The notes under the pieces were generated by a model. It was not told the DNA's origin, did not search any database, and was given only the letters and a program-made list of their open reading frames with translations. This document shows, piece by piece, positions 53,701 to 62,025 of a DNA stretch of 64,000 bases. This DNA comes from Kitasatospora viridis. Its GTDB lineage: Bacteria > Actinomycetota > Actinomycetes > Streptomycetales > Streptomycetaceae. The stretch spans positions 186,001 to 250,000 of the forward strand of contig NZ_VIWT01000003.1 in the NCBI RefSeq assembly GCF_007829815.1, read 5' to 3'. Made by a program: the position numbers and the translations under genes. Position 1 is the first letter of the stretch. Every line of letters begins with the position of its first letter.

Positions 53701-53858
53701 ACCAGTTGCTCCACCGTGCGGCGCTGCGGGCGCCCGCGTCGGCCGTGCTCCAGGTCCCTGACCGACCGGGCGGACAGGCCCGCCGCCTCGGCGAGCTCCT
53801 CCTGGGTCAACCCGGCCGCCCGGCGGCACTCCCGCAGCAGATCGCCGAACCCCCTCAA
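50781..53858 (-). CDS. 1025-aa regulator with XRE domain, ATPase and LuxR-like tail
   Basis: TTG 53858 starts an XRE helix-turn-helix (LTQEELAEAAGLSARSVRDL, about residues 18-37). An ATPase domain follows with Walker A RAGAGMGKTSLL and Walker B LALVVDDAHWADA, then a long helical repeat region. The C-terminus (LSMTEHRVLELAAAGHSDRQ then IAQALLLTPQDVTVLIARAA) aligns with LuxR helix-turn-helix domains, but the recognition helix differs from the usual pattern. Two DNA-binding ends on one chain are unusual. It is divergent from a secreted lectin gene with tandem palindromes between. Confidence 0.9.
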   Translation of the reverse strand: MRGFGDLLRECRRAAGLTQEELAEAAGLSARSVRDLEHGRRGRPQRRTVEQLVSALGLVGAGAAALVAAGRHGRPTEPPVDRSRDGPVLLDRTDQLAEVERAAAQARAGRGAVVLVRAGAGMGKTSLLNAWVSAEQADGMRVVRADGGELEQDFAFSVLRQLIEPLLARADPAGRERLLSGPAQLASYALRVVGTDEEALSPEASLGVLHGLYWLMVHVADDGPLALVVDDAHWADAPSVRWLEYLARRVRGLPLLLVLAARPDSGTQVEPLLEQIAAQPHCRPVELPALAADSVAALVRTRLGGDADPRFAVACAEATRGNPLLLRELLRTLADNGVRPAGDQACVVEEFGGRILAGTVVKRLAGEPEPVRTVVRALVVLGDGASWQVAAELAGLGEAKARELGRRLRRIGVLAPGEVARFEHPLVRAAIAEALFGPVELADAHARAAELLRREGASEAEVAAHLLLAEPNGEAWRVEVLREAARATRGRGAPEVTVTYLRRALREPMSVKERGPLLLELGADEMQVDVDAARHRLARAADALTDPYARAHAAHLLAHALFLGQQHEDAVDVLARAVEDLREAEDGSGLAREVSWYLQAQMLLTGYDQLATLPAARQRARRLREHALAGDTPGECAVLAALSVAALSGDGSAADAGDLVDRALRGGLGGTDQAQVLVSLAGLAFVATDRLDDAAAQFDRIAEVAGCWGSFLMVSAALTWQVSISRHRGRQLALTPDFGHPAMTDEGMELRVRTAMLTQVGESMIERGDLAGAARALAPDADSDRVGWAWQGPLVLVRSRLHAERGNPAAALAVLLEYGAQERWARVTNLALAPWRSQAALAHHALGQREEALRLAAEELELAHGWGTERSIGVASRCLGVVTGGAEGTALLREAAAVLERSPARLELARARCELGIALARTGEADQARHGLARALDLAQECGSVRLADRARHALAELGVRPGPVPPPAPSLSMTEHRVLELAAAGHSDRQIAQALLLTPQDVTVLIARAARNRGAAGRAPAGPP

Positions 53859-54050
53859 CGATCCACCGCCGCACCCGTCCGCAGCGAACCCCGTTGTTCG
53901 ACCAACACACCCTCCCCTGGTGTCCGGACACCACGACGGCTCCCGCGCCCGGAGGGGCGGGAGTGTCGGGCCCCCGAACCCTACCGCTCAGTAGCACGGT
54001 GGGCGACCCCGTCGGCTGAGGCGGCGTCAACTCCGTGGTCGGGCGCGCCA

Positions 54051-54090
54051 CGGACGCGGGTTCGTCCGGGCGGACGCGGGTTCGTCCGGT
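54051..54090. repeat. Two tandem 20-bp palindromic elements in a divergent promoter
   Basis: CGGACGCGGGTTCGTCCGGG (54051-54070) is followed at once by the same 20-mer with T as the last base (54071-54090). Each unit contains CGGACG / CGTCCG arms with a 6-nt spacer, and a further GGTTCGTCC half-site follows. The 20-bp period puts both on one DNA face, as for cooperative regulator binding. The rest of 53859-54187 holds nothing else recognised. Confidence 0.7.
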
Positions 54091-54187
54091 GGTTCGTCCC
54101 GTCCTTCTTCCTGGTGCCCCGACCAGCGCGGTGATCTGCTCTTCAGCAGCCCATCGGGCGTTCCCGGACACCGACGAAGGAGTCTCC

Positions 54188-55573
54188 GTGCCAGCCACCC
54201 TCATGCGAAAACTCTTCGGCACGCTCGCCGCCACGGCCCTCGCCCTGACCGCCGCCGGTCTGACCACCACCGCCTCGGCCGCCACGGCAACCGCGCCGGC
54301 CGCGCACCGCGCCACCGCCACGACCGGTTCGAGCCCGGCCGGGGCCCGGGCGCTCGCCGCCCACGCCCTGGACGGCACCCACACCCTGGTCACCGGCGGA
54401 ATGGCCGTCGACGACCCCAACGGCAGCACCGGCTGGGGCACCCGGCTCATCACCTACGGTGCGAACGGCGGCAGCAACCAGAACTGGCAGTTCATCCCGC
54501 AGCCCGACGGCTCCTACACCCTGCGCAACGGCGCTTCGAACCTGTGCGCCGAGGTGAACGGCGGGTCCGTCTACCAGGGCGCCGTGGTGGACCAGTGGCA
54601 GTGTGCCAACAGTGCCAACGTGCACTGGCTCCTCACGCCGCTGTCGAACGGCTCGTTCATCGTCTCCTCGATGGTCAGCGGGCTGGCGCTCACCGCCTCC
54701 TCGACCGGCAGCGGCGCCACGCTCACGCAACAGGCGTACACCAACTCGCCGCTGCAGCAGTGGACGATCGGCATGGCCAGCCCCGTCCTGAGCGGCTCCC
54801 ACAACCTGGTCACCGGCGGCCTGGCCCTCAACGACCCGGGCAACGGCACCGTCACCACCGCGACCGTGAACGGCAGCGCCTACCAGAACTGGCAGTTCCT
54901 CCAGCAGCCGGACAGCACCTACGAAGTCGTCAGCGGCTCCACCGGCCAGTGCCTCAACGCCCCCGCGAACAGCGGCACGGTGAACGAGGACTCGTGCAAC
55001 GACGGCCCCCTCGACCACTGGACCGTCACCACGGTGGCGAACGGCTCCTTCACCCTCATTTCGTCGACCGGCCAGCTGCTCGCTTCGAACGGCAACGGCG
55101 CCACGGCGGCGCTCCAGTCGAACAGCAACTCGTCGCAGCAGCAGTGGACGACCAACTGGGTCAACCCCGCCCTGACTGACAACCACACCCTGGTCAACGG
55201 CAGCCTGGCCCTCGCCGACCCCGAAAGCAGCCAGACCGCGGGCACCGAGTTCATCACCTGGCGCGTGAACGGCAACATCAACCAGTCGTTCCACCTCGTC
55301 CAGCAGATCGGAGGCTACCAACTCGTCAACGACGCTTCGAACCTGTGCGTCGAGATGCCCGGCCAGAACATCACCCCGGGCCTCGCGGCGGACCAGTCGT
55401 GGTGCAGCCTCGGCACCAACATGCTCTGGGTCCTCACTCCGCTGGCGAACGGCTCCTACCTCATCTCCTCGGCGTACAGCGGGTTGCAGCTGACCGCCAC
55501 GACCACCAGCGGCGCCACCGTCACGCAGCAGATCAACAGCGGCTCGCCGCAGCAGCAGTGGACGATCAGCTGA
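54188..55573 (+). CDS. Secreted triple-repeat ricin-type lectin protein
   Basis: GTG 54188 with GAAGGAG 5 nt upstream (461 aa) and a signal peptide ending near ASAATA. After about 60 residues come three copies of a ~130-residue beta-trefoil-like module, each with HTLV/HNLV at the start, N-Q-N-W-Q-F-like positions, LTPL-NGSF/Y and a closing QQWT. No catalytic domain is seen, so it probably binds glycans on surfaces or polymers. It is divergent from the 1025-aa regulator. Confidence 0.85.
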   Translation: MPATLMRKLFGTLAATALALTAAGLTTTASAATATAPAAHRATATTGSSPAGARALAAHALDGTHTLVTGGMAVDDPNGSTGWGTRLITYGANGGSNQNWQFIPQPDGSYTLRNGASNLCAEVNGGSVYQGAVVDQWQCANSANVHWLLTPLSNGSFIVSSMVSGLALTASSTGSGATLTQQAYTNSPLQQWTIGMASPVLSGSHNLVTGGLALNDPGNGTVTTATVNGSAYQNWQFLQQPDSTYEVVSGSTGQCLNAPANSGTVNEDSCNDGPLDHWTVTTVANGSFTLISSTGQLLASNGNGATAALQSNSNSSQQQWTTNWVNPALTDNHTLVNGSLALADPESSQTAGTEFITWRVNGNINQSFHLVQQIGGYQLVNDASNLCVEMPGQNITPGLAADQSWCSLGTNMLWVLTPLANGSYLISSAYSGLQLTATTTSGATVTQQINSGSPQQQWTIS

Positions 55574-55604
55574 CCCGCGTCCACACGCGAGCACGGACCT
55601 GACC

Positions 55605-55639
55605 GGCGGGTCCCCGGGGGCGCACCCCGGGGGCCCGCC
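55605..55639 (+). terminator. Terminator after the lectin gene
   Basis: 15-bp stem with one wobble (GGCGGGTCCCCGGGG / CCCCGGGGGCCCGCC) and a 5-nt loop, 31 nt after the stop codon. Confidence 0.75.
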
Positions 55640-55865
55640 GTCGGTCACGGGATGTCGGCGAACCGGTTGAGGGCGAGGTCGAACGCCTCGGACCCGCTCT
55701 TCGCGCCTTCGTCCCGTCAAGCGGAGATTCAACACGCCCACGAACGAACGCCGATCCAGCCGGGCGCCCACCGCCACCGGTACCTCTGATCCATGATCAC
55801 TTCACGCATCCGGCGCCGCGCCGGCGCGCTATCCACCGGCGTCGGTGTCAACCAGCCCATCCCCA

Positions 55866-55883
55866 ACCTGCCTTACTGCAGGT
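55866..55883 (+). promoter_or_regulatory. Palindrome upstream of the C70 protease operon
   Basis: ACCTGC and GCAGGT are exact inverted repeats with a 6-nt spacer, 39 nt before the start codon, a position suited to an operator. The rest of 55640-55865 shows no gene. Confidence 0.4.
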
Positions 55884-55922
55884 AGTCCGCTCCCTCCCTC
55901 CTCGTTCCAGAAAGGCAGCGGC

Positions 55923-56489
55923 ATGCCCCGCAGTCTGAGGCGCTCGGCCATCGCACCGCTCATGGCCCTACTCGTCATCGGCACCACCGCCGGCACCGCC
56001 CGGGCGGATGCCGGCCAGGACCAGATCAACATGCACACACAGGAGAAGACCCAGTGGTGCTGGGTGGCCTCCGGTCTGACCATCGCCCAGTTCCAGAACT
56101 ACGGCACGACCCAGGCCGACTTCTGCAAGCGCGCCGCCAAGCGCAGCAGGTGGGTGAACTGCGACAACCAACCGGCCACCCTGGACGACATGGCGGGCGC
56201 GTGGGCCGACCTCGGCATGACGCACACCGGCACCGGTCTCAACCGTGCGGCCACCTTCGACGAGATCAAGAACGACGTCAGGGCCGGTCGTCCCGTCGCC
56301 GCGCGGATCGGCTGGGCGCAGGGCGGCGGCCACATGAACGTGGTCTACGGCTACGAGACCGGTCGGAGCCTGATCGGGGTCGCGGACCCCTGGCCGCAGA
56401 CCAACAGGTACACGTGGTGGAAGTACAGCGAGTACGTGAAGAACCGTCAGTTCGCGTGGACCCACTCCCGCACCGGAATCTCCAGGTGA
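55923..56489 (+). CDS. Secreted papain-like cysteine protease (C70/AvrRpt2-like)
   Basis: 188 aa. AGAAAGG lies 7 nt before the ATG and a signal peptide ends near ARA. The short mature chain has TQWCWVASGLTI (Cys46 with the preceding Gln as oxyanion residue), GGGHMNVVYGY (His137) and VADPWP (Asp155), the triad order of the AvrRpt2-like C70 family. It probably cleaves external proteins. It overlaps functionally with the next gene, whose ATG is 11 nt after its stop codon. Confidence 0.85.
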   Translation: MPRSLRRSAIAPLMALLVIGTTAGTARADAGQDQINMHTQEKTQWCWVASGLTIAQFQNYGTTQADFCKRAAKRSRWVNCDNQPATLDDMAGAWADLGMTHTGTGLNRAATFDEIKNDVRAGRPVAARIGWAQGGGHMNVVYGYETGRSLIGVADPWPQTNRYTWWKYSEYVKNRQFAWTHSRTGISR

Positions 56490-56500
56490 AGGCGGCCGAC

Positions 56501-57355
56501 ATGCACACCCGATCCGAAGCCACCGCCCAGCGGCGCACCGGACTCCTCCGGCTGGCCGCCGTCGTGGCCCTGAGCTCCTGCACCCTGCTGGCGGCCGCGC
56601 CGCTCGCCGCCGCCGACGCCCCGGGCGACAGCCTGCCGAACCGTCAGGCCGCCGTCGACACGCTGAACTCGGGCGACACCCGCGCCGAGATCTGCACCTT
56701 CTACGACGAGCCCGACCCGGAGGCCGCGCCGGGCACCGTCACGACCGTCCCCGACGAGGCCGACCCCTGCAAGGGCGTCCCCGACTTCACCATCAGCGGC
56801 CCGGTCGCGCTGAACGAGGTCGCCCACGACTTCGCCACCGGCGCCGTGGAACCGGCCCCCTCGAACGTGACAACGCTCGGGTACGCGATCGCCGCCGTGC
56901 AGTTCACCGACGGGCGCTCGGCCACCGTCATGCTCTCCCCCACGAACGCGTCGGACTACGAGTTCGCCGCCGTCCGCGAGGGCGACACCGACTACACCTA
57001 CGCGAGCCAGGCCGACGCCGGCACCACGGTGTTCAACGAACCCGAGATCGAGGCCTACTACAAGCTCACCGGCGACACCGTGGAACCGCTGAACGACTCG
57101 GCGCAGAAGGGCCTCGACGGACGGTCCTCGGCCTCCCTGCCCGACTACCAGCAGATCCTCGTGGACCGCTACGGCGACGAGCAGTCCGGCTCGCAGTACG
57201 ACAAGGACGGCGAGGCCGGCGGTTTCAAACACGCCGTCAGCAAGCCCCCGTCCTCCCCGCTCACCCCGCTGGTCGTCGGCGGCACGGGCACCAGCATGGC
57301 CGCGGCCGGCGGGGCGTTCTTCCTGCTTCGCCGCAAGCGGGCCTCGACCCGGTGA
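56501..57355 (+). CDS. Membrane-anchored companion of the cysteine protease
   Basis: 284 aa, with GAAGGCGG upstream of the ATG (the region overlaps the protease stop codon). A signal peptide, an acidic extracellular domain (GDTRAEICTFYDEPDPEA... with two Cys) and a C-terminal hydrophobic stretch followed by RRKRASTR give a surface-anchored layout. There is no LPXTG motif. It may act as a scaffold, inhibitor or receptor for the protease. No family is recognised. Confidence 0.75.
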   Translation: MHTRSEATAQRRTGLLRLAAVVALSSCTLLAAAPLAAADAPGDSLPNRQAAVDTLNSGDTRAEICTFYDEPDPEAAPGTVTTVPDEADPCKGVPDFTISGPVALNEVAHDFATGAVEPAPSNVTTLGYAIAAVQFTDGRSATVMLSPTNASDYEFAAVREGDTDYTYASQADAGTTVFNEPEIEAYYKLTGDTVEPLNDSAQKGLDGRSSASLPDYQQILVDRYGDEQSGSQYDKDGEAGGFKHAVSKPPSSPLTPLVVGGTGTSMAAAGGAFFLLRRKRASTR

Positions 57356-57359
57356 GTCC

Positions 57360-57390
57360 GCGGGGCCGGGCCCGGCGGGCCCGGCCCCGC
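57360..57390 (+). terminator. Terminator after the C70 protease operon
   Basis: Perfect 14-bp stem GCGGGGCCGGGCCC / GGGCCCGGCCCCGC with a 3-nt loop, 5 nt after the stop codon. Confidence 0.8.
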
Positions 57391-57489
57391 CCACCCGATG
57401 CGGCTACCGGCCCAGGTCGGGAGCCCGGGTGGGCCGGGGCGTCCGTAGCAGGTCCGCGCCCCGGGCGGCGAACGCCGCGAAATCCCGTG

Positions 57490-57978
57490 TCACGCCAGGT
57501 GCTTGCGCATCAGCGTGCACATCGTCTCGTACCGCTGGAACGAGCCGTCCTCGGCCTCCACGTCCCAGGAGTCGAGCTCGCGGCCGAAGGCGCGGTAGCC
57601 GAGGCGTTCGTAGAGGGCGCGGGCGCGCGGGTTGCTCTCCTCGACGCCGAGTTCAGCGCGGGTCAGGCCCCGGGCGGTGATCCGCTGCTCGGCGGAGCGG
57701 ACCAGCAGTGTGCCGATCCCGCAGGACTGCAGGGCCGGGTGGACGCCGAGTTGCCAGAGCGTGCCGGCGCCGGGCCTGACCGTGTAGTCGATGCCGCCGA
57801 GCGCGACCGGGAGCCCCGCCGGGGTGCACACCGCCAGGTAGTCGATCTCGCCCGCCTCGGCGCGGCGGATCTGGTGGACGAGCTCGCGCACGTGCTTGGG
57901 GGAACCGGCCCAGCCGCAGGACGGCAGGTCCGCGTCGGTGAGGCCGCGCACCGAAAGGTGCAGCCTGATCTCCGTCAT
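57490..57978 (-). CDS. GNAT-family N-acetyltransferase
   Basis: 162 aa with GAAGGGA 8 nt upstream of the ATG. The acetyl-CoA motif is in LGVHPALQSCGIGTLLVRSAEQ (pattern Q/R-x-x-G-x-G/A) and ESNPRARALYERLGYRAFG is the usual GNAT C-terminal motif. Substrate unknown. Confidence 0.9.
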   Translation of the reverse strand: MTEIRLHLSVRGLTDADLPSCGWAGSPKHVRELVHQIRRAEAGEIDYLAVCTPAGLPVALGGIDYTVRPGAGTLWQLGVHPALQSCGIGTLLVRSAEQRITARGLTRAELGVEESNPRARALYERLGYRAFGRELDSWDVEAEDGSFQRYETMCTLMRKHLA

Positions 57979-58113
57979 CGCCGCATCCCTTCGACTCCGA
58001 CGGCGGCCGTCCCCTCATTCCAGCAAGCCGGCCGCCGTACCGTCCAGGGGGTTTCGGGCCGGACCCGAAGCTCGCCGCCCCGGCGGCCGGCCAGGCAGCC
58101 GACTGACGCACCG

Positions 58114-58437
58114 TCAGCCGGGCTGCAGGAAGAGCTCGTCCGTGTAGCACCAGGCCCAGTCCTCACCGGGCTCGATCGACCGGGCGATGTGGTGTCCGTC
58201 GTGCGCCTCGGCGTGCCGGTGGGCGTGCTGCTTGGGCGAGCTGTCGCAGCAGCCGACGTGGCCGCAGCTCAGGCAGGCGCGCAGGTGGACCCAGGTGGTG
58301 CCGGTGCGCAGGCAGTCCTCGCAGCCGACGGTGGTGGTCGGCGGCACCTCCCGCAGGTCGTCCAGGTGGGCGCAGGCCGGCTGGACGACCAGGCCCGGGT
58401 CCACGGCGACGCGCCAGGCGCGCTGCTGCTCGTTCAT
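58114..58437 (-). CDS. UBP-type zinc-finger protein
   Basis: 107 aa. CAHLDDL, CEDCLRTGTTWVHLRACLSC and GHVGCCDSS...HAHRHAEAHDGHHIA place the Cys and His ligands as in the ubiquitin-hydrolase (UBP) zinc finger, common as a stand-alone domain in actinomycetes. It lacks any enzymatic domain. The start has only a weak GGAA. Confidence 0.9.
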   Translation of the reverse strand: MNEQQRAWRVAVDPGLVVQPACAHLDDLREVPPTTTVGCEDCLRTGTTWVHLRACLSCGHVGCCDSSPKQHAHRHAEAHDGHHIARSIEPGEDWAWCYTDELFLQPG

Positions 58438-58812
58438 GGGTTCCACGCTAACCGTGCGCGCTGGACCTTGCGGCGGCCGGCCGGGAGGTCGTGGTGCTGA
58501 ACCTGATCGCGTGCGGGTGAACGGTTCAAGCGGCCACACCGCCTGCGGCCCGAGCCGCGTCGGCAGGTTGACCCGAATGGCGCCGGTCAGGTGCCGGCAG
58601 TACCTCGACGGGCTGCGGCTGTCCGCCCGAGGGGGACGGTGGTTCACCGATAGCCGTTCCGCCGCGTACCGCCAGGCGTACCGCGCCCGATGCTCCCGCC
58701 CGCCGTGCCGAGCGCCGTTGTCACCTGGACGGGGGATGTCCATGGGCGATTCGCCCGCTTTGCTCGGACTTCGCGGCCGCACCACCCCGGCGGACCACTA
58801 GGTTCGCTGGTC
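58438..58812. other. Divergent gap before the polyamine transporter operon
   Basis: No gene recognised. TAGGTT at 58799-58804 could be a -10 box, which would place the start of transcription at the ATG of the ATPase gene (58813). No matching -35 box was found at normal spacing. Confidence 0.35.
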
Positions 58813-59871
58813 ATGACAGGCGACAGCACCGGCGACGGCACCGGCGACAGCGCTCCCGCGGCAGTGGCCCTGCGCGCCGTGACCAAGGTGTTCGGCACGG
58901 CACGGGCCGTCGACGGAGTCGACCTGGACATCCGCGCGGGCGAGTTCTTCTCGATGCTCGGCCCCTCCGGCTCCGGCAAGACCACGCTGCTTCGCCTGAT
59001 CGCCGGCTTCGACCAGCCCTCCGCCGGCCGGGTACTGCTGGGCGGACGGGACGTCACCCGCCTGGCGCCCTTCGACCGCCAGGTCAACACCGTCTTCCAA
59101 GACTACGCGCTCTTCCCGCACCTGACGGTGCGTCGCAACATCGAGTACGGGCTCCGGGTGCGGCGGGTGCCACGCCCCGAGCGCGCGGCGCGGGTCGCCG
59201 AGGCGCTCGACACGGTCCGGCTGGCCGACCTCGCCGACCGCCGCCCCGCCGAGCTCTCCGGCGGCCAGCGCCAACGCGTCGCGGTGGCCCGGGCCCTGGT
59301 CAACCGTCCGCCGGTGCTGCTGCTCGACGAGCCGCTGGGCGCCCTCGACCTCACGCTGCGCCTCGCGATGCAGCTCGAACTCCGGCGGATCCAGCGCACG
59401 TCCGGGATCACCTTCGTCCTCGTCACCCACGACCAGGACGAGGCGCTGACCATGAGCGACCGGATCGCCGTCCTCAACGCCGGCCGGATCGAGCAGGTCG
59501 GCGGCCCCGCCGAGGTGTACGAGCACCCGGCCACGCCGTTCGTCGCCGGGTTCGTCGGCACCGCGAACCTGCTGCGCGGCGAGCAGGCCGCCCACGTCTT
59601 CGGCGCGCCCGGCAGCTGGGCGGTGCGGCCCGAGCGGATCCGGCTGCTGCGGCCGGACGAGGCGAGCGGGCCGCAGGAGCTGCGGGCCACCGGCCGGATC
59701 GCCGACGTCGTCTACGCCGGCCCGCACTCCCGCTTCGCGGTCGACCTGGACACCGGCGGCCGACTGGTCGCGCTGCGGCAGAACCTGGACGACACCGGCC
59801 CGGCCCACCCGGTCGGCTCCTCCGTCACCCTGGCCTGGCGCCGCGACCACAGCATCGCCCTGCGCGACTGA
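58813..59871 (+). CDS. Polyamine-type ABC transporter ATPase (PotA-like)
   Basis: 352 aa. Walker A is GPSGSGKTTLL, the signature is LSGGQRQRVAVARAL and Walker B is VLLLDEPLGALD; the C-terminal TOBE-like domain has AVRPERIRLL. ATG 58813 lacks a ribosome binding site, so translation may be leaderless. It powers the importer formed with the next three genes. Confidence 0.93.
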   Translation: MTGDSTGDGTGDSAPAAVALRAVTKVFGTARAVDGVDLDIRAGEFFSMLGPSGSGKTTLLRLIAGFDQPSAGRVLLGGRDVTRLAPFDRQVNTVFQDYALFPHLTVRRNIEYGLRVRRVPRPERAARVAEALDTVRLADLADRRPAELSGGQRQRVAVARALVNRPPVLLLDEPLGALDLTLRLAMQLELRRIQRTSGITFVLVTHDQDEALTMSDRIAVLNAGRIEQVGGPAEVYEHPATPFVAGFVGTANLLRGEQAAHVFGAPGSWAVRPERIRLLRPDEASGPQELRATGRIADVVYAGPHSRFAVDLDTGGRLVALRQNLDDTGPAHPVGSSVTLAWRRDHSIALRD

Positions 59872-59929
59872 CCCCGCCCCGGACCGAGCCCGAGAACCGA
59901 ATAGCCCAAGAGCCCAAGAGAGGCACCCC

Positions 59930-61135
59930 ATGCGCCGCGCTTTCCGTCCCCTGGCCGCGCTCGCCGCGACCGCGGCCCTGCTGTTCCCCGCGGCCTGCTC
60001 CCACCCCGCCGACGGGGGCACCGCGGCGGCGGGGGCCAGCCCGCCGCCGGTCCCGACGCAGCGCAGCCTGGGCCCGAACGAAGGCAGCGTCAACATCGTC
60101 GCCTGGGCCGGGTACGTCGAGTACGGCCAGGACAGCCGCAGCGTCGACTGGGTCACCCCGTTCACCCGGCAGACCGGCTGCAAGGTCAACGTCAAGGTCG
60201 CGGGCACCTCCGACGAGATGGTCGCGCTGATGAAGACCGGCCAGTACGACACCGTCTCCGCCTCCGGCGACGCGACCCTGCGCCTGATCGCCGGCGGCGA
60301 CGTGGCGCCGGTCAACACCGACCTGGTGCCGAACTACGCCGCCGTCTACCCCTCCCTCAAGCTGCAGCCGTGGAACTCCGTGCACGGCGTCCCCTACGGC
60401 ATCCCGCACGGGCGCGGGGCCAACCTGCTGATGTACAACGAGGCCAAGGTGTCACCGGCGCCCACCAGTTGGGGCGCCGTCTTCGACCCCCACACCCCCT
60501 ACGCCGGCCACCTGACCGCCTACGACAACCCGATCTACCTCGCCGACGCGGCCCTCTACCTGATGAAGACCCAGCCCTCCTCGGGCATCCGCGACCCCTA
60601 CGCGCTCACCCCCGCGCAGCTGGCCCAGGCGGTGGCCCTGCTCAAGGGCCAGAAGAAGAACCTCTCCTCCTACTGGAGCGACTACACCAAGGCGCAGTCC
60701 TCCTTCGACTCGGGCGACTACTGGCTCGGCACCACCTGGGAGGTGATCCAGCAAGCGGTGGCCGCCGACGGCAAGGTCCGCACCGCCGCGGTCCTGCCCG
60801 CCGAGGGCGCCACCGGCTGGTCCGACACCTGGATGGTCGCTGCCCACGCACAGCACCCCGACTGCGCCTACGCGTGGCTGAACTACATCGTCTCACCGAC
60901 CGTCAACGCCCAGGTGGCCGAGTACTTCGGCGAGGCACCGGCCAACTCCCACGCCTGCTCGGCGATCAAGGACAACCCCGACTTCTGCGCCCAGTACCAC
61001 GCCACCGACGAGTCCTGGTGGCAGAACGTCCACTACTGGAACACCCCGACCAAGCAGTGCCTCGACGGCAGCGGCCGGGACGACTGCACCGACTACGCGC
61101 AGTGGGTGAGCGCCTGGAACGGGATCAAGAGCTGA
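59930..61135 (+). CDS. Polyamine-type ABC transporter binding lipoprotein
   Basis: 401 aa, AGAGAGG 6 nt before the ATG. The lipobox is PAACS. The mature part begins VNIVAWAGYVEYG and has YDTVSASGDATLRLIAGG and LMVTA-like sections found in PotD/F proteins. It also has an unusual Cys-rich C-terminal end (CSAIKDNPDFC, CLDGSGRDDC). It binds spermidine, putrescine or a similar cation outside the cell. Its stop codon overlaps the permease start (TGATG). Confidence 0.92.
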   Translation: MRRAFRPLAALAATAALLFPAACSHPADGGTAAAGASPPPVPTQRSLGPNEGSVNIVAWAGYVEYGQDSRSVDWVTPFTRQTGCKVNVKVAGTSDEMVALMKTGQYDTVSASGDATLRLIAGGDVAPVNTDLVPNYAAVYPSLKLQPWNSVHGVPYGIPHGRGANLLMYNEAKVSPAPTSWGAVFDPHTPYAGHLTAYDNPIYLADAALYLMKTQPSSGIRDPYALTPAQLAQAVALLKGQKKNLSSYWSDYTKAQSSFDSGDYWLGTTWEVIQQAVAADGKVRTAAVLPAEGATGWSDTWMVAAHAQHPDCAYAWLNYIVSPTVNAQVAEYFGEAPANSHACSAIKDNPDFCAQYHATDESWWQNVHYWNTPTKQCLDGSGRDDCTDYAQWVSAWNGIKS

Positions 61136-61986
61136 TGCCCTCCCCCGTGCGCCGGCTCGCCGGGGCGCTGCACCGGCGCCCCGGCCTGCGGCTGACCGCG
61201 CTCCTCGGCGCCCCGCTCGCCTGGCTGACGGTCGCCTACCTCGGCTCACTGGCCGTGCTGCTGCTGTCGGCGTTCTGGACCACCGACGAGTTCACCTCAA
61301 GCGTCGAACACGTCTGGAACACCGACAACTTCACCCGGGTGGCGACCGATCCGCTCTACCGGACGGTGGCGCTGCGCACGTTCGGCATCGCGGTCGGCGT
61401 CACCGCCGTCGACGCGGTGCTGGCCGTCCCGATGGCCCTGTACCTGGCCCGGATCGCCCGCCCCGGCAGCCGGCGGCTGCTCCTGGTCGCCGTCACCACA
61501 CCGCTGTGGGCCGGCTACCTCGTCAAGGCGTACGCGTGGTGGGTGATGCTCAGTCACGGCGGGGTGCTGGACTGGCTCGGCGGTACCCCCGGCTTCGGGG
61601 TGCCCGCCGTGGTCATCACCCTCGCCTACCTGTGGCTGCCCTACATGGTGCTGCCGCTCCACGCGGCCCTGTCGCACCTGCCGGACAGCTACCTGGACGC
61701 CGCGGCGGACCTGGGCGCCCGGCCCTGGACGGCGCTGCGCACCGTCGTCCTGCCGCTGGTCACGCCGGCGCTGCTCGCGGGTTCGGTGCTCACCTTCTCG
61801 CTCAGCCTGGGCGACTACCTGACGGTGCAGATCGTCGGCGGCACCACCCAGATGATCGGGAACGTGATCGCCGACAACGTGACCCTCGACCTGCCGCTCG
61901 CCGCGGCCGTCTCCTGCGTGCCGGCCCTGATCGTCGTCGGCTACCTGCTGGCGGTGCGGCGCACCGGCGCGCTGGAGAGCCTGTAG
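61135..61986 (+). CDS. Polyamine-type ABC transporter permease (PotB-like)
   Basis: 283 aa with six hydrophobic segments. The EAA-type loop is DAAADLGARPWTALRTVVLP. The start overlaps the binding-protein gene by one base. It pairs with the PotC-like permease 39 nt downstream. Confidence 0.93.
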   Translation: MPSPVRRLAGALHRRPGLRLTALLGAPLAWLTVAYLGSLAVLLLSAFWTTDEFTSSVEHVWNTDNFTRVATDPLYRTVALRTFGIAVGVTAVDAVLAVPMALYLARIARPGSRRLLLVAVTTPLWAGYLVKAYAWWVMLSHGGVLDWLGGTPGFGVPAVVITLAYLWLPYMVLPLHAALSHLPDSYLDAAADLGARPWTALRTVVLPLVTPALLAGSVLTFSLSLGDYLTVQIVGGTTQMIGNVIADNVTLDLPLAAAVSCVPALIVVGYLLAVRRTGALESL

Positions 61987-62025
61987 TACCCGACCTGCCA
62001 CACCCTCGCCCCCGGAGCGACCACG

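Noticed and set aside
51453..54134. An 893-codon plus-strand open frame
   Set aside because: It is antisense to the 1025-aa regulator and has no domain or start signal.
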